NCBI GenBank assembly: GCA_023400985.1
Contig: JAEXEN010000038.1
Span: 124,001 to 188,000 of the forward strand
Direction: 5' to 3'
Source of the DNA: Bacillota bacterium
GTDB taxonomy: Bacteria > Bacillota > Clostridia > Christensenellales > CAG-138
Length of the DNA stretch: 64,000 nucleotides
The notes beneath the pieces were generated by a model. It was not told where the DNA came from. It was given only the letters and a program-made list of their open reading frames with translations, and ran no database searches. The position numbers and the translations under genes are program-made. Positions 42,222-51,136 of this stretch are shown piece by piece (within the stretch, counting starts at the first letter, position 1; each line of letters begins with the position of its first letter).

Positions 42222-43493
42222 CTACGATAACCACGCGGTAAGCCGATCGATATATTCTTCTCCCGCGCCCCGTTCAAAGATGCCCATGAGCGCCTCGTAA
42301 TCGCGTTCGTCGTAGGCGTCCTGATCGGGCAAATAGCCAAACAGCGCGTTTACATACCCAAACATCTCAACGCCTGTACGCCGCTTGAGCTGCAACGCCA
42401 GCGTGGAAAACAACTCCAGCGGTGAACAGACGATTTTGCACCCATTGACCTTCAACAGTCCCGCCTGTACGGCAACTTCCTTTTGCTCCCCCTGCTTTAG
42501 ATGCCGCGCTTTGATAAGGCTGACCGTTGCGCCTTCCACAAAGGATTCGGCTTTGCGTATGGCCGAACGGTCGTCGGTCTTTGCCTTCACCGCTTCGAGG
42601 TTGCATACGGCGGCATCGTAGTTTTTTTGCGCCGTATCCGGCGCCTCCACGCGCGCCGCCTTGAGCGATACGATACGGTAGCTTAGCGTCAATTCGGTGA
42701 GAGGCACAAAATCGCTTTTTCCCCGCAGCTGCCGGATCTTGCCGCAGACAACCTCCGCAAACCGGTCGCACTCCCGAAAGCTGCTCTCGAGCCGTGTAAA
42801 GCGAGTGCTCATATCGCCGGCCGAGCCGTTGACGAACAGCGTCATATCATATTCGCCCCGCAGCCGTGCGCTGACGCCGCCCGCAAAGTCCGCGCTGAGC
42901 AGCCTGTTTTCGGCGTTGAGCACGGTTGGATGGCAGCTGAGGTTATAGATTAGCACCTTTTTGCCGTCCGCACGCAGAAATTCCATCAAAAAGATGCTCT
43001 GGTCGCTGGGGCGCTCCGGCGCATGGCGGTTCGTCGCAAGCTGTCCTTCCATCGTACCCTTGCTCATCGCCACCGATACGTCGGCCATGTCGGACAGCGC
43101 TTTTTCTACCGCCGCGGCGCTACGTGCGGCAAGCATCTCGACCAAGTCCGGCCTTGCTTCGCCCAATAGGCTGGTCATCGCGGGGTTGATTCCGCGCTCC
43201 ATGTCGAAGATACCGCCAAACGAGGCGTGCGTGTGGATACAGCAGACCAGAAGTCTTTCCTTTTCTACGCCAAGCGGGCGAAGCCGTTCGGACAGCACGC
43301 GCATAACTACCTCGTCGAGGTTGAGAACGTCGAGCCCGAGGATCACAACGGGCGGCTTAAAATCCTCTTGAAAGGCCAGCGCCCGAGCATATAGCTCATC
43401 GTGTACACCCTGCGCCTCGCGGGGGGTGGCGTAACCGGCCATTTGGCAGGGCATTGCCGGGGTGATCGCCGCCGCTGCAAATCCCATCTTCAT
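42222..43493 (-). CDS. Neutral-ceramidase-like hydrolase (PF04734-type N-terminal domain)
   Basis: 423 aa with no signal peptide, so cytoplasmic. AAAAITPAMPCQMAGYATPREA at the start, CCIHTHASFGGIF and SCHPTVL match the zinc amidase fold of neutral/alkaline ceramidases; bacterial members in sugar loci are of unknown function. The stop-start overlap with nagA (ATGA) implies linked roles. It may cleave an amide, such as an N-acyl group, on an amino-sugar derivative (inference). The eukaryotic ceramidase activity should not be assumed. Confidence 0.75.
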   Translation of the reverse strand: MKMGFAAAAITPAMPCQMAGYATPREAQGVHDELYARALAFQEDFKPPVVILGLDVLNLDEVVMRVLSERLRPLGVEKERLLVCCIHTHASFGGIFDMERGINPAMTSLLGEARPDLVEMLAARSAAAVEKALSDMADVSVAMSKGTMEGQLATNRHAPERPSDQSIFLMEFLRADGKKVLIYNLSCHPTVLNAENRLLSADFAGGVSARLRGEYDMTLFVNGSAGDMSTRFTRLESSFRECDRFAEVVCGKIRQLRGKSDFVPLTELTLSYRIVSLKAARVEAPDTAQKNYDAAVCNLEAVKAKTDDRSAIRKAESFVEGATVSLIKARHLKQGEQKEVAVQAGLLKVNGCKIVCSPLELFSTLALQLKRRTGVEMFGYVNALFGYLPDQDAYDERDYEALMGIFERGAGEEYIDRLTAWLS

Positions 43494-44623
43494 GCTTTGC
43501 TCGCCTTCCCCTTGCAGTAAGTCTTAACTACTTGGTAATCGTCACCGAGCACAACAAGGTCGGCGTCATAACCCGCGCGTATGTAGCCCAGCCTGTGGTC
43601 GAGTCCCAACAGCCGCGCCGGATTTTCGCTGAGCGCGGCCAAGGCCCACGAGATGGGGATCTCCGCCGTCTCAACCAACAGTTTCAGCCCCTTGTTGAAC
43701 ATCAGTGTGCTGCCCGCGAGCGTCGTCGTACCCTTGATGAGCGCCGTGCCCTCGTCGTTGACGATCAACTCCCGGTTGTCGAGGCTGTATTCACCCGGGG
43801 GTGCCGCCTTGAGCGACAGCGAATCGGAGACGCCTACGATGCGGTCGCGTCCCTTGATGCGGAATAAAATTTGTACGACGTCCATGCTTACATGGTGCCC
43901 GTCGAAAATCAGCTCCGTATAGGCATCGCTGCGCATCAGCGCTCCGACGCAGCCCGGCTCCCGGTGGTTGAGCGGTTTCATGGCGTTGAACGCGTGCGTG
44001 AAGCAGCGCGCGCCGTTACCCAATGCATAAATCGCTTGTTCATAGGTTGCCGCCGAATGGCCGATGCTTACCACGACGCCCTGCCGCGCGGCGTACTGCG
44101 TGAAGCGATAGCCCTCGTCTTTTTCCGGCGCTACCGTGATGTAGCGTACATGGCCGCGCGCCGCCTGCTGCCAGCGTTCGAACAGCTTGGCGTCGAACAT
44201 TATGATGCTTTCTGGATTCATGGCGCCTTTGTACGCAATGTTCAGGAATGGCCCCTCCAGGTGGATGCCTAAAATTTCGGCGCCGGCCGAGCCAAACTCC
44301 ATCACGTTCGCAATGCGCTCACAAGCCGCGGCGATGTTATCGGGCTCCTCCGTAAACGTCGTGGGCAGGTAGGCCGTCACGCCTTCGTCGGGCAGCTTGT
44401 CCGCCCAAACCTTTAACTCTTCTTCGCTGCAATAGTTGGCCATTGCGCCGTAAGCGCCGTGGGTATGCACATCGATGAAACCGGGGACCACGCGGTCATT
44501 TGCCCAGTCCTCGGCGCCGGGCTCGTCATAGCCCAGCACGGCAGCGATCTTGCCGTTTTCGATCTCCAACGTTGCCGGCAAAAATGTACCACCGATCCAA
44601 ACGCGCTTGCTTTTCAATTTCAT
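43490..44623 (-). CDS. nagA: N-acetylglucosamine-6-phosphate deacetylase
   Basis: 377 aa, SD AGAAGG. An amidohydrolase that removes acetate from GlcNAc-6-phosphate. VVPGFIDVHTHGAYGAMAN carries the metal-site HxH. GIHLEGPFLN, SIGHSAATYEQA and the catalytic Asp in VGVSDSLSL follow. It supports the idea that the adjacent PTS imports an N-acetylated hexosamine or a glycan containing one. There is no nagB; the SIS proteins may fill that step (inference). Confidence 0.94.
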   Translation of the reverse strand: MKLKSKRVWIGGTFLPATLEIENGKIAAVLGYDEPGAEDWANDRVVPGFIDVHTHGAYGAMANYCSEEELKVWADKLPDEGVTAYLPTTFTEEPDNIAAACERIANVMEFGSAGAEILGIHLEGPFLNIAYKGAMNPESIIMFDAKLFERWQQAARGHVRYITVAPEKDEGYRFTQYAARQGVVVSIGHSAATYEQAIYALGNGARCFTHAFNAMKPLNHREPGCVGALMRSDAYTELIFDGHHVSMDVVQILFRIKGRDRIVGVSDSLSLKAAPPGEYSLDNRELIVNDEGTALIKGTTTLAGSTLMFNKGLKLLVETAEIPISWALAALSENPARLLGLDHRLGYIRAGYDADLVVLGDDYQVVKTYCKGKASKA

Positions 44624-44684
44624 TTACATTTCACCTTCTCCGGTTAAGCTTAAAATTCCGGCTAAGTTATTAACAAAGCCGCCG

Positions 44685-45671
44685 TCAGCGTACCTCATTC
44701 GCCCGAAATGTGATGTCCGCCTGTCGGCGTGCCTTCTCGATCAGCCGGGTTTCCGTGCGGCTTCGCTCGAGCAGCGTATCCCGAAGCGTAAAATCACGTT
44801 CCCGGAACGCCTTGATGAATGCCTTCATCTCATAATATAACACATTTTGTTCGTCCTGCGCCTGATACTGCCGTTCTCCGTCCTCGGTTATAACCGTGAA
44901 CCCTTCCGATAGCGTGCTCGCGACCGAAGGAATCACGATATAGCCCTTTTCGCCTTGGATCTGGATCAGATTCCGGCTCTTGCTATCCTTGCAGGAGACG
45001 GCCGTGCAGACGAGGCCGGGATAGCATGCGACCAGCACGCCCGACGTATCGATGCCGTTTCCCGCCCGGTTGGGAAAATACCGAACCTTCTCCGGCTCAC
45101 CAAACAACTCCAGCAAAAAGCGAAGGTTGTAACACCCAAGGTCCATCAGCGCGCCGCCAGAAAACTCCGGGCTGAACGCATTTGGAGCTTCGCCGCGCAA
45201 AAAAGCATCGTACCGGCTGGAATACTGCGAAAAATTGAGCTGCGCCAATCGCGGCGCTCCGATTTCAGGAAGGTGCTCTTTAATGAGTGCGAGGTTGGGC
45301 AGGTGCGGTACGGTCATGGCTTCGAACAAAAAGAGAGCCTTTTGCCTTGCAAGGGCATCCAGCTCGTCCAGCTCGCGCACCGTCGGAACAAACGGTTTTT
45401 CGCAGATCACATGACGCCCGCTTTTCAGCGCGCCGTAAGCCCATGCAAAATGCAGTGAATTGGGCGACGCCACATAGATTGCGTCCAACGCGTCATCTTC
45501 TAAAAACGCCTCCCGGTCGCAACAAATGCGCTTTACGCCGTTTTCGTCGGCAAAAGCGCGCGCCGTCTCTTCGTGTCTGGAATAGACCGCCGCGATCTCT
45601 GCGCCGGCCTTGCGCGCGGCGTCGATAAACGCCCGCACAACAAAATTGGTTCCGATCGTCCCGATCCTCAT
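44685..45671 (-). CDS. Gfo/Idh/MocA-family oxidoreductase
   Basis: 328 aa. The N-terminal Rossmann domain begins RIGTIGTNFVVRAFIDAARK and contains CEKPFVPTV, the usual EKP motif with the catalytic Lys. The C-terminal alpha/beta domain binds substrate, usually a sugar, sugar acid or cyclitol. The start overlaps the preceding gene's stop (ATGA). It would oxidise or epimerise a hydroxyl of the imported sugar using NAD(P). Confidence 0.92.
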   Translation of the reverse strand: MRIGTIGTNFVVRAFIDAARKAGAEIAAVYSRHEETARAFADENGVKRICCDREAFLEDDALDAIYVASPNSLHFAWAYGALKSGRHVICEKPFVPTVRELDELDALARQKALFLFEAMTVPHLPNLALIKEHLPEIGAPRLAQLNFSQYSSRYDAFLRGEAPNAFSPEFSGGALMDLGCYNLRFLLELFGEPEKVRYFPNRAGNGIDTSGVLVACYPGLVCTAVSCKDSKSRNLIQIQGEKGYIVIPSVASTLSEGFTVITEDGERQYQAQDEQNVLYYEMKAFIKAFRERDFTLRDTLLERSRTETRLIEKARRQADITFRANEVR

Positions 45672-46300
45672 TGATTTGCACCTTCTTGGATCTTCTTCGC
45701 GTGTTCGGCTACCGCCTCCCGGAAAGTGCGGATATTGATGCCTTTATGGTAATAAACGTCGAGGTATTTTACCCCGATGTGCTTGTCTTTCTCAAAACTG
45801 GCCGCGATTGGCGCCAAAGACGGAATCCTGCTGACGACATCGTTGGGGATGATGAATATCTGGTCCGGCTTCTTCTCGTCGTAGGTGACGAAAACCGACC
45901 CGCTCGGGACTTCGTCCGTCGCATAGTTCATTTTTTCATAAAACTTTTTTTCGATGCGGTTGAGCTTGGGGTCATAAAGCTCGCCTTTGAACTCGTAGAG
46001 CCAGTACGATACAAAGCCGGAATCCCGCATGGGCTGGATGCGCTCGGCGCTATGGATGTTGGCCAAAGCAACCTTGCCGTTTTGCGCCATACGCGTGATG
46101 ACGCGCTTATCCCAGGTTTGCTCCAGCCACCTAAAGACCGTGAGCAGCGCGATGCCTGTCAGGATGAAGCTCCCGAGAAATACCCATTTGAGCTCAGGCA
46201 TTTTCGGTATCAAGAAAAGCAAGAGCGCAATCATAGCCGCGACGATCACAAAAATGATCATCAAGATCTGGTTGAGCACCTTAGCCACTTTCAGTTGCAT
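45668..46300 (-). CDS. Membrane protein of the PTS operon, unknown family
   Basis: 210 aa from ATG 46300 with SD GGAGGAG. Two adjacent hydrophobic segments (LMIIFVIVAAMIALLLFLIP and WVFLGSFILTGIALLTVF) are followed by a soluble beta-rich domain (about 85-205). I do not recognise the family. It is coupled to the oxidoreductase by overlap and separated from PTS IIB by a hairpin-containing gap, so it belongs to the catabolic half of the operon. Confidence 0.75.
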   Translation of the reverse strand: MQLKVAKVLNQILMIIFVIVAAMIALLLFLIPKMPELKWVFLGSFILTGIALLTVFRWLEQTWDKRVITRMAQNGKVALANIHSAERIQPMRDSGFVSYWLYEFKGELYDPKLNRIEKKFYEKMNYATDEVPSGSVFVTYDEKKPDQIFIIPNDVVSRIPSLAPIAASFEKDKHIGVKYLDVYYHKGINIRTFREAVAEHAKKIQEGANQ

Positions 46301-46340
46301 GTACGTCTCCTCCAGTTTGAAGATAATCCCATTCAACCAA

Positions 46341-46370
46341 GTGGTCACTTCGAAAAATCGAAGTGACCAC
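46341..46370. promoter_or_regulatory. Perfect hairpin between PTS and catabolic genes
   Basis: Thirteen-bp perfect stem (46341-46353 and 46358-46370) with AAAA loop, no T-run on the minus side. Likely an mRNA-stabilising or processing stem that separates transporter expression from the downstream genes. Confidence 0.6.
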
Positions 46371-46396
46371 CCCGTAACTTATGCAGGCAGGGTCTT

Positions 46397-46882
46397 TTAT
46401 AGCCCTGCTTTCTTTAGGGCATCCAAGAAATTCGAAGTCTCCATGGACGGCATGATCTGAGAGGTCAATTTCCCGCCGTTAAGTTCGGCGATCTTGCGAT
46501 AGACTTCAGCGTCCTCCCGCGTCGCAGCGATGGAGCGCGTCACCATCACATACTTTGTTCCCGTGATGGGTGCCGCATTGCCGACGTTGATCTCTACCAC
46601 CTTTTCGCCGGATTCGAGGATCGCGAGCGCATCCTGGGGGAACTTGGCGATGACAAACACCTGTTCGTCGGCATGCTCCCTGGCGTACTTCAGCGTTTCC
46701 TCGATGCCGTAGACCAGAACCTTGGACTCGCGCGCCGCTAACGGTAACGCCATCTTCTGGATCGGATCTTTGGCAACGGTATCGTTACAGACGATAATCA
46801 CCTTGGCGTTGATGTACTTCTGCCAAGCGACCGCCACCTGTCCGTGGATCAGACGGTTATCAATCCTCAAATGCTTAATCAT
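46397..46882 (-). CDS. PTS mannose-family component IIB
   Basis: 161 aa. The phosphorylated His is His13 in RIDNRLIHGQVAVAWQ, diagnostic for IIB of the mannose/sorbose class. It transfers phosphate from IIA to the incoming sugar. It starts 3 bp after the IIA stop. Substrate is not given by sequence; the nagA neighbour points to a hexosamine derivative. Confidence 0.95.
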   Translation of the reverse strand: MIKHLRIDNRLIHGQVAVAWQKYINAKVIIVCNDTVAKDPIQKMALPLAARESKVLVYGIEETLKYAREHADEQVFVIAKFPQDALAILESGEKVVEINVGNAAPITGTKYVMVTRSIAATREDAEVYRKIAELNGGKLTSQIMPSMETSNFLDALKKAGL

Positions 46883-46884
46883 GC

Positions 46885-47289
46885 TTAACCCTTCTCTCTG
46901 AGCAACTTGTTCACATCGACGGTGCCGTTTTGCGTCTCAACCATCACCTCGTTCGCAAGAGCCGCCAAATCGGCAAACTCTTCCCGCATGGAGAGGAGCG
47001 AGTATAGCATCGGTAATGACAGGCCCGTCAATACGTGCACGCGGTCGCCGACAAAATACATCGCGCGGTTGCTCGGCGTTCCGCCCAGCATATCGGCCAA
47101 GAGGAAAACACCGTCCCCCGTGTCGAGCTCGCCGATCTTTTTACCTAGTTTGGCTTGGAAGTCGTCCGGATTATCCTCCGGCCAGAGCGCCAAAAAATCG
47201 ACCTGTTCCAACTGCGGGACCAGCATGGAAGCGGAAGACAGCACGCCTTCCGCCATGCCCCCGTGGCTTATCAATAGAACGCCTACCAC
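46885..47289 (-). CDS. PTS mannose-family component IIA
   Basis: 134 aa. His9 in LLISHGGMAEGVLSSA accepts phosphate from HPr, and FLLADMLGGTPSNRAM is the family signature. Separate from IIB, unlike the fused E. coli ManX. It starts 6 bp after the IID stop. Confidence 0.95.
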   Translation of the reverse strand: MVGVLLISHGGMAEGVLSSASMLVPQLEQVDFLALWPEDNPDDFQAKLGKKIGELDTGDGVFLLADMLGGTPSNRAMYFVGDRVHVLTGLSLPMLYSLLSMREEFADLAALANEVMVETQNGTVDVNKLLREKG

Positions 47290-47295
47290 AGGAAC

Positions 47296-48105
47296 TTACA
47301 GGATGCCTACCGCGCCGAGAATGAAGCAAACGGCCGCCAGTGCGCCAATGACCGCGACGGGTGTCCATTTTGCCTTTTTCAGCAACGCGTAGCACGCCGC
47401 CACGAGTACGATCGGTAGCATATAGGGGAGTATGCCGTCAAGCGTATCCTGCAAACGGACGCTTTGCGTGACGCCATCGATCTCTTTCAAGTACTCGTAT
47501 TTCAGCGATACACCGATCATGCTCGGCACAAATCCGCCGACGACCGTCAACCCGAGAATCTGCGCGGCCTCGCTGAGCAGTTTGAAATCGGTCTCGCCGC
47601 TGATATCATCGATGATGCCGACCGAACGCTTATAGCCCCAGTTGAACAGCGGCCAACGCACCCAGAACATGAGGATGAAGGGAATGAGAAGAACCAGAAG
47701 CGAGAGCAGGTTGCCCTCGGCCGCGAGGCCCGCCGAAATGATGTACGCGAGAGGCTGTACCAAAACGGCCTGCACCGTATCACCCAAGCTGGCCAACGGG
47801 CCCATCAGACCGACCTTGATACTTTCGGACAGATCGGTTTGATAACCCTCTTCCAACGCCACCGACGCGCCCATGATGATCGCGGAAGCGCCCGGATGGC
47901 TGTTGTAGAACTGCATGTGGCGCTCGAGGTTTTCGCAAACTTCGTCGTTGGTGTCGTACAGTTCCTTCATAACGGGCAGCATGGAATAAGCAAAGCCGGA
48001 GGCTTGCATGCGCTCATAATTCCAGCAGAATTGCAAAGTCCAATTATGCCTAGTTGCCGCCTTTTTCTTGGCAGCCGTGGAAAGCTTTTTATTTGTCCTG
48101 GCCAT
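47296..48105 (-). CDS. PTS mannose-family component IID
   Basis: 269 aa membrane component. The N-terminal basic stretch is followed by the IID phrase NYERMQASGFAYSMLPVM, SNPGASAI-type SHPGASAIIMG and GLMGPLASLGDTV, then C-terminal hydrophobic helices. With IIC it forms the translocation channel. Confidence 0.95.
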   Translation of the reverse strand: MARTNKKLSTAAKKKAATRHNWTLQFCWNYERMQASGFAYSMLPVMKELYDTNDEVCENLERHMQFYNSHPGASAIIMGASVALEEGYQTDLSESIKVGLMGPLASLGDTVQAVLVQPLAYIISAGLAAEGNLLSLLVLLIPFILMFWVRWPLFNWGYKRSVGIIDDISGETDFKLLSEAAQILGLTVVGGFVPSMIGVSLKYEYLKEIDGVTQSVRLQDTLDGILPYMLPIVLVAACYALLKKAKWTPVAVIGALAAVCFILGAVGIL

Positions 48106-48108
48106 GAC

Positions 48109-48846
48109 TTACGCCTCCTTTGCTTTCTTTTGAGCCATCATATACAGGCCGGCCGCCGCGACGCCGATGATAGCCAAGCCGATGGTGGGTACGCCCATAT
48201 AGGCAAACAGCACATAGCCGACCAGCATGTACGGCCAGTATTTTTTAAGATTCATGTAAGACAGCAGCAGCGCAAAACCGACGGCCGGCAACGCGGCGCC
48301 GATGACCTGAAGGCCGCTTTGGAACCAGATGTACTTCTCGATGAACTGCTGGATGTAGATATATTGGTCGATGAGCAGCATGCCGATAAACACCGGAATG
48401 AAGCGGGAGAGGAACCACGGAACCGTGCCCATCCAGAACCACAGGCTGAATGTCTTGAGGTTCTTTTTGGCGAGCGCATTGTCGCACGCATGCTGGAAGA
48501 CGGTCGTCGTCATGCGGCCGAGGATGTCGAACAGCACCATGAACATCGCGAGTGCTGCCGCCACCACCAAACCTTGTTCTACGCTTCCGGACCGCGAGGC
48601 GACGAATACTCCGAAGATCGCCCCGATCATGTAGTCCGGTTGCGTCGCACCTCCATAGCTGTAAAACCCGAGCGCCATCAGGGAGCATGTCGCGCCGATC
48701 TGCAGCCCGAGGCCCACGTCGCCGACAATCAAGCCAGCAACGACGCCCATGAACAGCGGTGACCACATGTTCACGCCAAGTCCTACAAATACGATGATCA
48801 GACCCGTGAACAAAGCCAGAAGGAATGCCAGTAACAACGTGCTCAT
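48109..48846 (-). CDS. PTS mannose-family component IIC
   Basis: 245 aa, strongly hydrophobic, with the sorbose-type IIC phrases LMALGFYSYGGATQPDYMIG and MLLIDQYIYIQQFIEK. First gene of the operon; promoter at 49071-49099 with a leader of about 220 nt. It carries the sugar-binding site. SD AAGGAG precedes ATG 48846. Confidence 0.94.
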   Translation of the reverse strand: MSTLLLAFLLALFTGLIIVFVGLGVNMWSPLFMGVVAGLIVGDVGLGLQIGATCSLMALGFYSYGGATQPDYMIGAIFGVFVASRSGSVEQGLVVAAALAMFMVLFDILGRMTTTVFQHACDNALAKKNLKTFSLWFWMGTVPWFLSRFIPVFIGMLLIDQYIYIQQFIEKYIWFQSGLQVIGAALPAVGFALLLSYMNLKKYWPYMLVGYVLFAYMGVPTIGLAIIGVAAAGLYMMAQKKAKEA

Positions 48847-49099
48847 ATCTTTCTCCTTGCCTCCTGTTTATTTTTGGCGGAGCGAGCCCCGCAAGAGACC
48901 AGTTTGTTTGTTATCTGCGTATGAAATACAAGGGATTGAGCAAGTGGTTTGGTAGCAAGCATTTGTGGGTTTATGAAGGTTTGAGATAAATTACAGCAAT
49001 GGCCAACAGAGTTCTGACAAAACACGTCGGGAACAGTCATATTTATATATAATATAGAGAGATTAAATATATTATAAAGCGATTCTCGGAAATGGTCAA
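48847..49099 (-). promoter_or_regulatory. PTS operon promoter and leader
   Basis: Minus strand TTGACC (49094-49099), 17 bp, TATAAT (49071-49076): a near-consensus promoter. The roughly 220-nt leader to ATG 48846 contains one imperfect GC hairpin near 48882-48897 but no gene. I could not recognise a known antiterminator site or riboswitch. Confidence 0.75.
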
Positions 49100-49159
49100 C
49101 AGACATATGGAAAATAGCGGTTATCATTCCCCGACTACTCTTTAGTAATCTATGTGTAT

Positions 49160-49909
49160 TTATTTTAAATAATACTTTAGATCGGGGAAGTTTTGGTAAA
49201 GCCTTTCCGTTGTAAGACGGTTGATCTCGTCGTTGCCATCGAGGTTCATGCTTTGGAAAACGGCGGGTGCGACCCCGTCTTGCAGCATGATCTCGATGAT
49301 ATCACACATCAACGCTTGCAGAAGCGCACTGCCCGCGATCGTCGAGATCGGACCGGTCGACCAGCCTGTGCCCGAGACGGGCACGACCGTATCGCCGGGC
49401 ACGCCGCACATGTCAAGCACCATGTCACAGATCTCATAGAGCCGCTTGCCGCTCTTGTCGCGCGAGGCGACGCTTTTACTGTGCGCAACGTTGGTCAGCG
49501 CCACCGTGAAGATGCCGCGCTCCTTCGCCAACAGCGCCATCTGGACCGGCACAGCGTTACGCCCGGAATTGGAGATGATGATAAGCGCATCCTCGCGGCG
49601 GATGGGCGTCGTTGCAAAGAGTATATCGGCAAGACCGTCCATGCGCTCCATGAGCATGGTCTTATCTGCGTTGACGTCAAGCGTCAGCTCATAAGGCAGC
49701 AGCGCCTTGGCTTGGACCAGCCCGCCTGCCCGCTTGGTGATATCGATGGCGGTGATGTGCGAATGCCCCGTGCCGAAGGCGTAAAGGATCCCTCCGTGCT
49801 CCATGAGCGGCGCGATCTGCCGTGCCGCCGAGTGTACCGTTTCCATCTGCGTCTCCCGGAGTTTTTGGATCAGTCCTGATACGGTTTCCAAATACGTTTC
49901 AGCCAGCAT
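49160..49909 (-). CDS. SIS-domain sugar-phosphate isomerase-like protein (copy 2)
   Basis: 249 aa. Same architecture as the copy at 41477: AFGTGHSHITAIDITKRAGG and ISNSGRNAVPVQMALLAK. Identity is moderate, so the two have probably diverged in substrate. It has its own promoter and is separated from the PTS operon by that operon's promoter. Paired SIS proteins flanking one PTS locus suggest two successive sugar-phosphate steps or two imported isomers (inference). Confidence 0.88.
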   Translation of the reverse strand: MLAETYLETVSGLIQKLRETQMETVHSAARQIAPLMEHGGILYAFGTGHSHITAIDITKRAGGLVQAKALLPYELTLDVNADKTMLMERMDGLADILFATTPIRREDALIIISNSGRNAVPVQMALLAKERGIFTVALTNVAHSKSVASRDKSGKRLYEICDMVLDMCGVPGDTVVPVSGTGWSTGPISTIAGSALLQALMCDIIEIMLQDGVAPAVFQSMNLDGNDEINRLTTERLYQNFPDLKYYLK

Positions 49910-49968
49910 AAGCGTCCCTCCGTTTTGTTCGGCTACAATGCAACGAAATACAGCCTATATCTTAGGTT

Positions 49969-49997
49969 ATCTTACAATGCGTTCACATTTCCGTCAA
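49969..49997 (-). promoter_or_regulatory. Promoter of the second SIS gene
   Basis: Minus strand TTGACG (49992-49997), 17 bp, TAAGAT (49969-49974), 60 bp upstream of ATG 49909. Confidence 0.6.
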
Positions 49998-50031
49998 GAT
50001 TTGGCCCGCCGCTTTCTTCCCGGTCTACCTT

Positions 50032-50063
50032 TTGTTGACTTTCATAATTATCAACAATATTAT
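50032..50063 (+). promoter_or_regulatory. Promoter and dyad of the dehydrogenase operon
   Basis: TTGACT (50035-50040), 17 bp, TATTAT (50058-50063) forms a good promoter for the plus-strand operon. The inverted repeat TTGTTGA (50032-50038) / TCAACAA (50051-50057) brackets the -35 and the spacer and is a likely repressor site. SD AGGAGGT follows. Confidence 0.7.
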
Positions 50064-50098
50064 TATATAGTATCTTTTGATTTTTAGGAGGTAAAGCC

Positions 50099-51136
50099 AT
50101 GCTTGCTAAAAATGTCGTCATCCATGGGATCAGAGACGTTTCCGTGGTCGAACGGGAGATCGATGCCGAAAATTTAAAACCTTATGAGTGCCTGATAGAA
50201 ACCTATGTTTCCCTGATCAGCGCGGGAACCGAGCTTTCCCGCGTTTTTGGCCTGAAAAAAGGCGCGGTTTATCCTGTAAATCCCGGATATTGTTCCGTCG
50301 GGAAAATTCTAAAAAAAGGCGAGAAGATATATCAAGCGGGGGAAGGGGACGTCGTTTTATTCAGCGGCCCTCACAGCAGCCATCAGATTTATGATTACAC
50401 GGCAAGCGACGGCGGCATCCTTCACAAATTAAACAGTGACACCACGCCGGAAGAAGGCGCTTTTCTTATGATGTGCTGGATCGCCATGAATGGGATTCTT
50501 CCCGCCGATGTGAAGCTTGGCGATACTTGCGCCATTATGGGGTTGGGGAACCTTGGCCTGATCCTCTCTATCCTTTACAGGCAGATGGGTGCGAAGGTGA
50601 TCTCCGTCGATCCCATGAAGCACCGTTGTGATCTGGCCAGAGAAATGGGCATAAGCCATGTTGTTGATTGCGCTCCGGAAAATCAGGCGGAAGAGATCAT
50701 GGCTCTGACCGACGGAAAAGGGGTCGATATCGCAGTCGACGCTTCGGGGCTCTCCGCATGTGTTGAAACCTGCATCAAGGTAGCGGCCAGGTATGGCCAA
50801 GTCATTTTGCTGGGATCTCCGCGAACCGACTATATTGCGAATGTGACGCCGGCCTTCAATGCGATCCATACAAAAATGCTGACCGTTATTGGAGCGCTCA
50901 ACCGCCGTTATCCGTATGAGGAAAAGGAAGGTTCCAGGCTGTCCAGCAAGAGGACCATGAAATACCTGGAAGGGCTTTTGCATGAAAAAGTGATCGATGT
51001 AAGCAAATTCATCAGCCATATCATCAAACCCACCGCCGAAGATCTGATGTTTGCCTATGACGGGCTGATGAACAAGAAGGATGGTTTCACGGGCGTGATC
51101 ATCGATTGGAAGGCGGACGTTTCTCATGGAACATAA
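50099..51136 (+). CDS. Zinc-type medium-chain dehydrogenase
   Basis: 345 aa MDR-family oxidoreductase. The N-terminal GroES-like catalytic domain (SLISAGTELSR) lacks the obvious structural four-Cys loop. The Rossmann domain has CAIMGLGNLGLILSILYRQMGA, and GKGVDIAVDASG follows. Likely oxidises a sugar alcohol or sugar hydroxyl with NAD(P). First gene of a four-gene operon; the stop overlaps the next start by 11 bp. Confidence 0.9.
   Translation: MLAKNVVIHGIRDVSVVEREIDAENLKPYECLIETYVSLISAGTELSRVFGLKKGAVYPVNPGYCSVGKILKKGEKIYQAGEGDVVLFSGPHSSHQIYDYTASDGGILHKLNSDTTPEEGAFLMMCWIAMNGILPADVKLGDTCAIMGLGNLGLILSILYRQMGAKVISVDPMKHRCDLAREMGISHVVDCAPENQAEEIMALTDGKGVDIAVDASGLSACVETCIKVAARYGQVILLGSPRTDYIANVTPAFNAIHTKMLTVIGALNRRYPYEEKEGSRLSSKRTMKYLEGLLHEKVIDVSKFISHIIKPTAEDLMFAYDGLMNKKDGFTGVIIDWKADVSHGT

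Noticed and set aside
42222..43493. True ceramidase acting on host sphingolipids
   Set aside because: No signal peptide, and the gene is coupled to nagA in a sugar operon; only the fold is supported.
47464..48762. 432-codon plus-strand open frame
   Set aside because: Antisense to PTS IID and IIC; low hydrophobicity with His/Arg/Glu bias typical of shadow frames.
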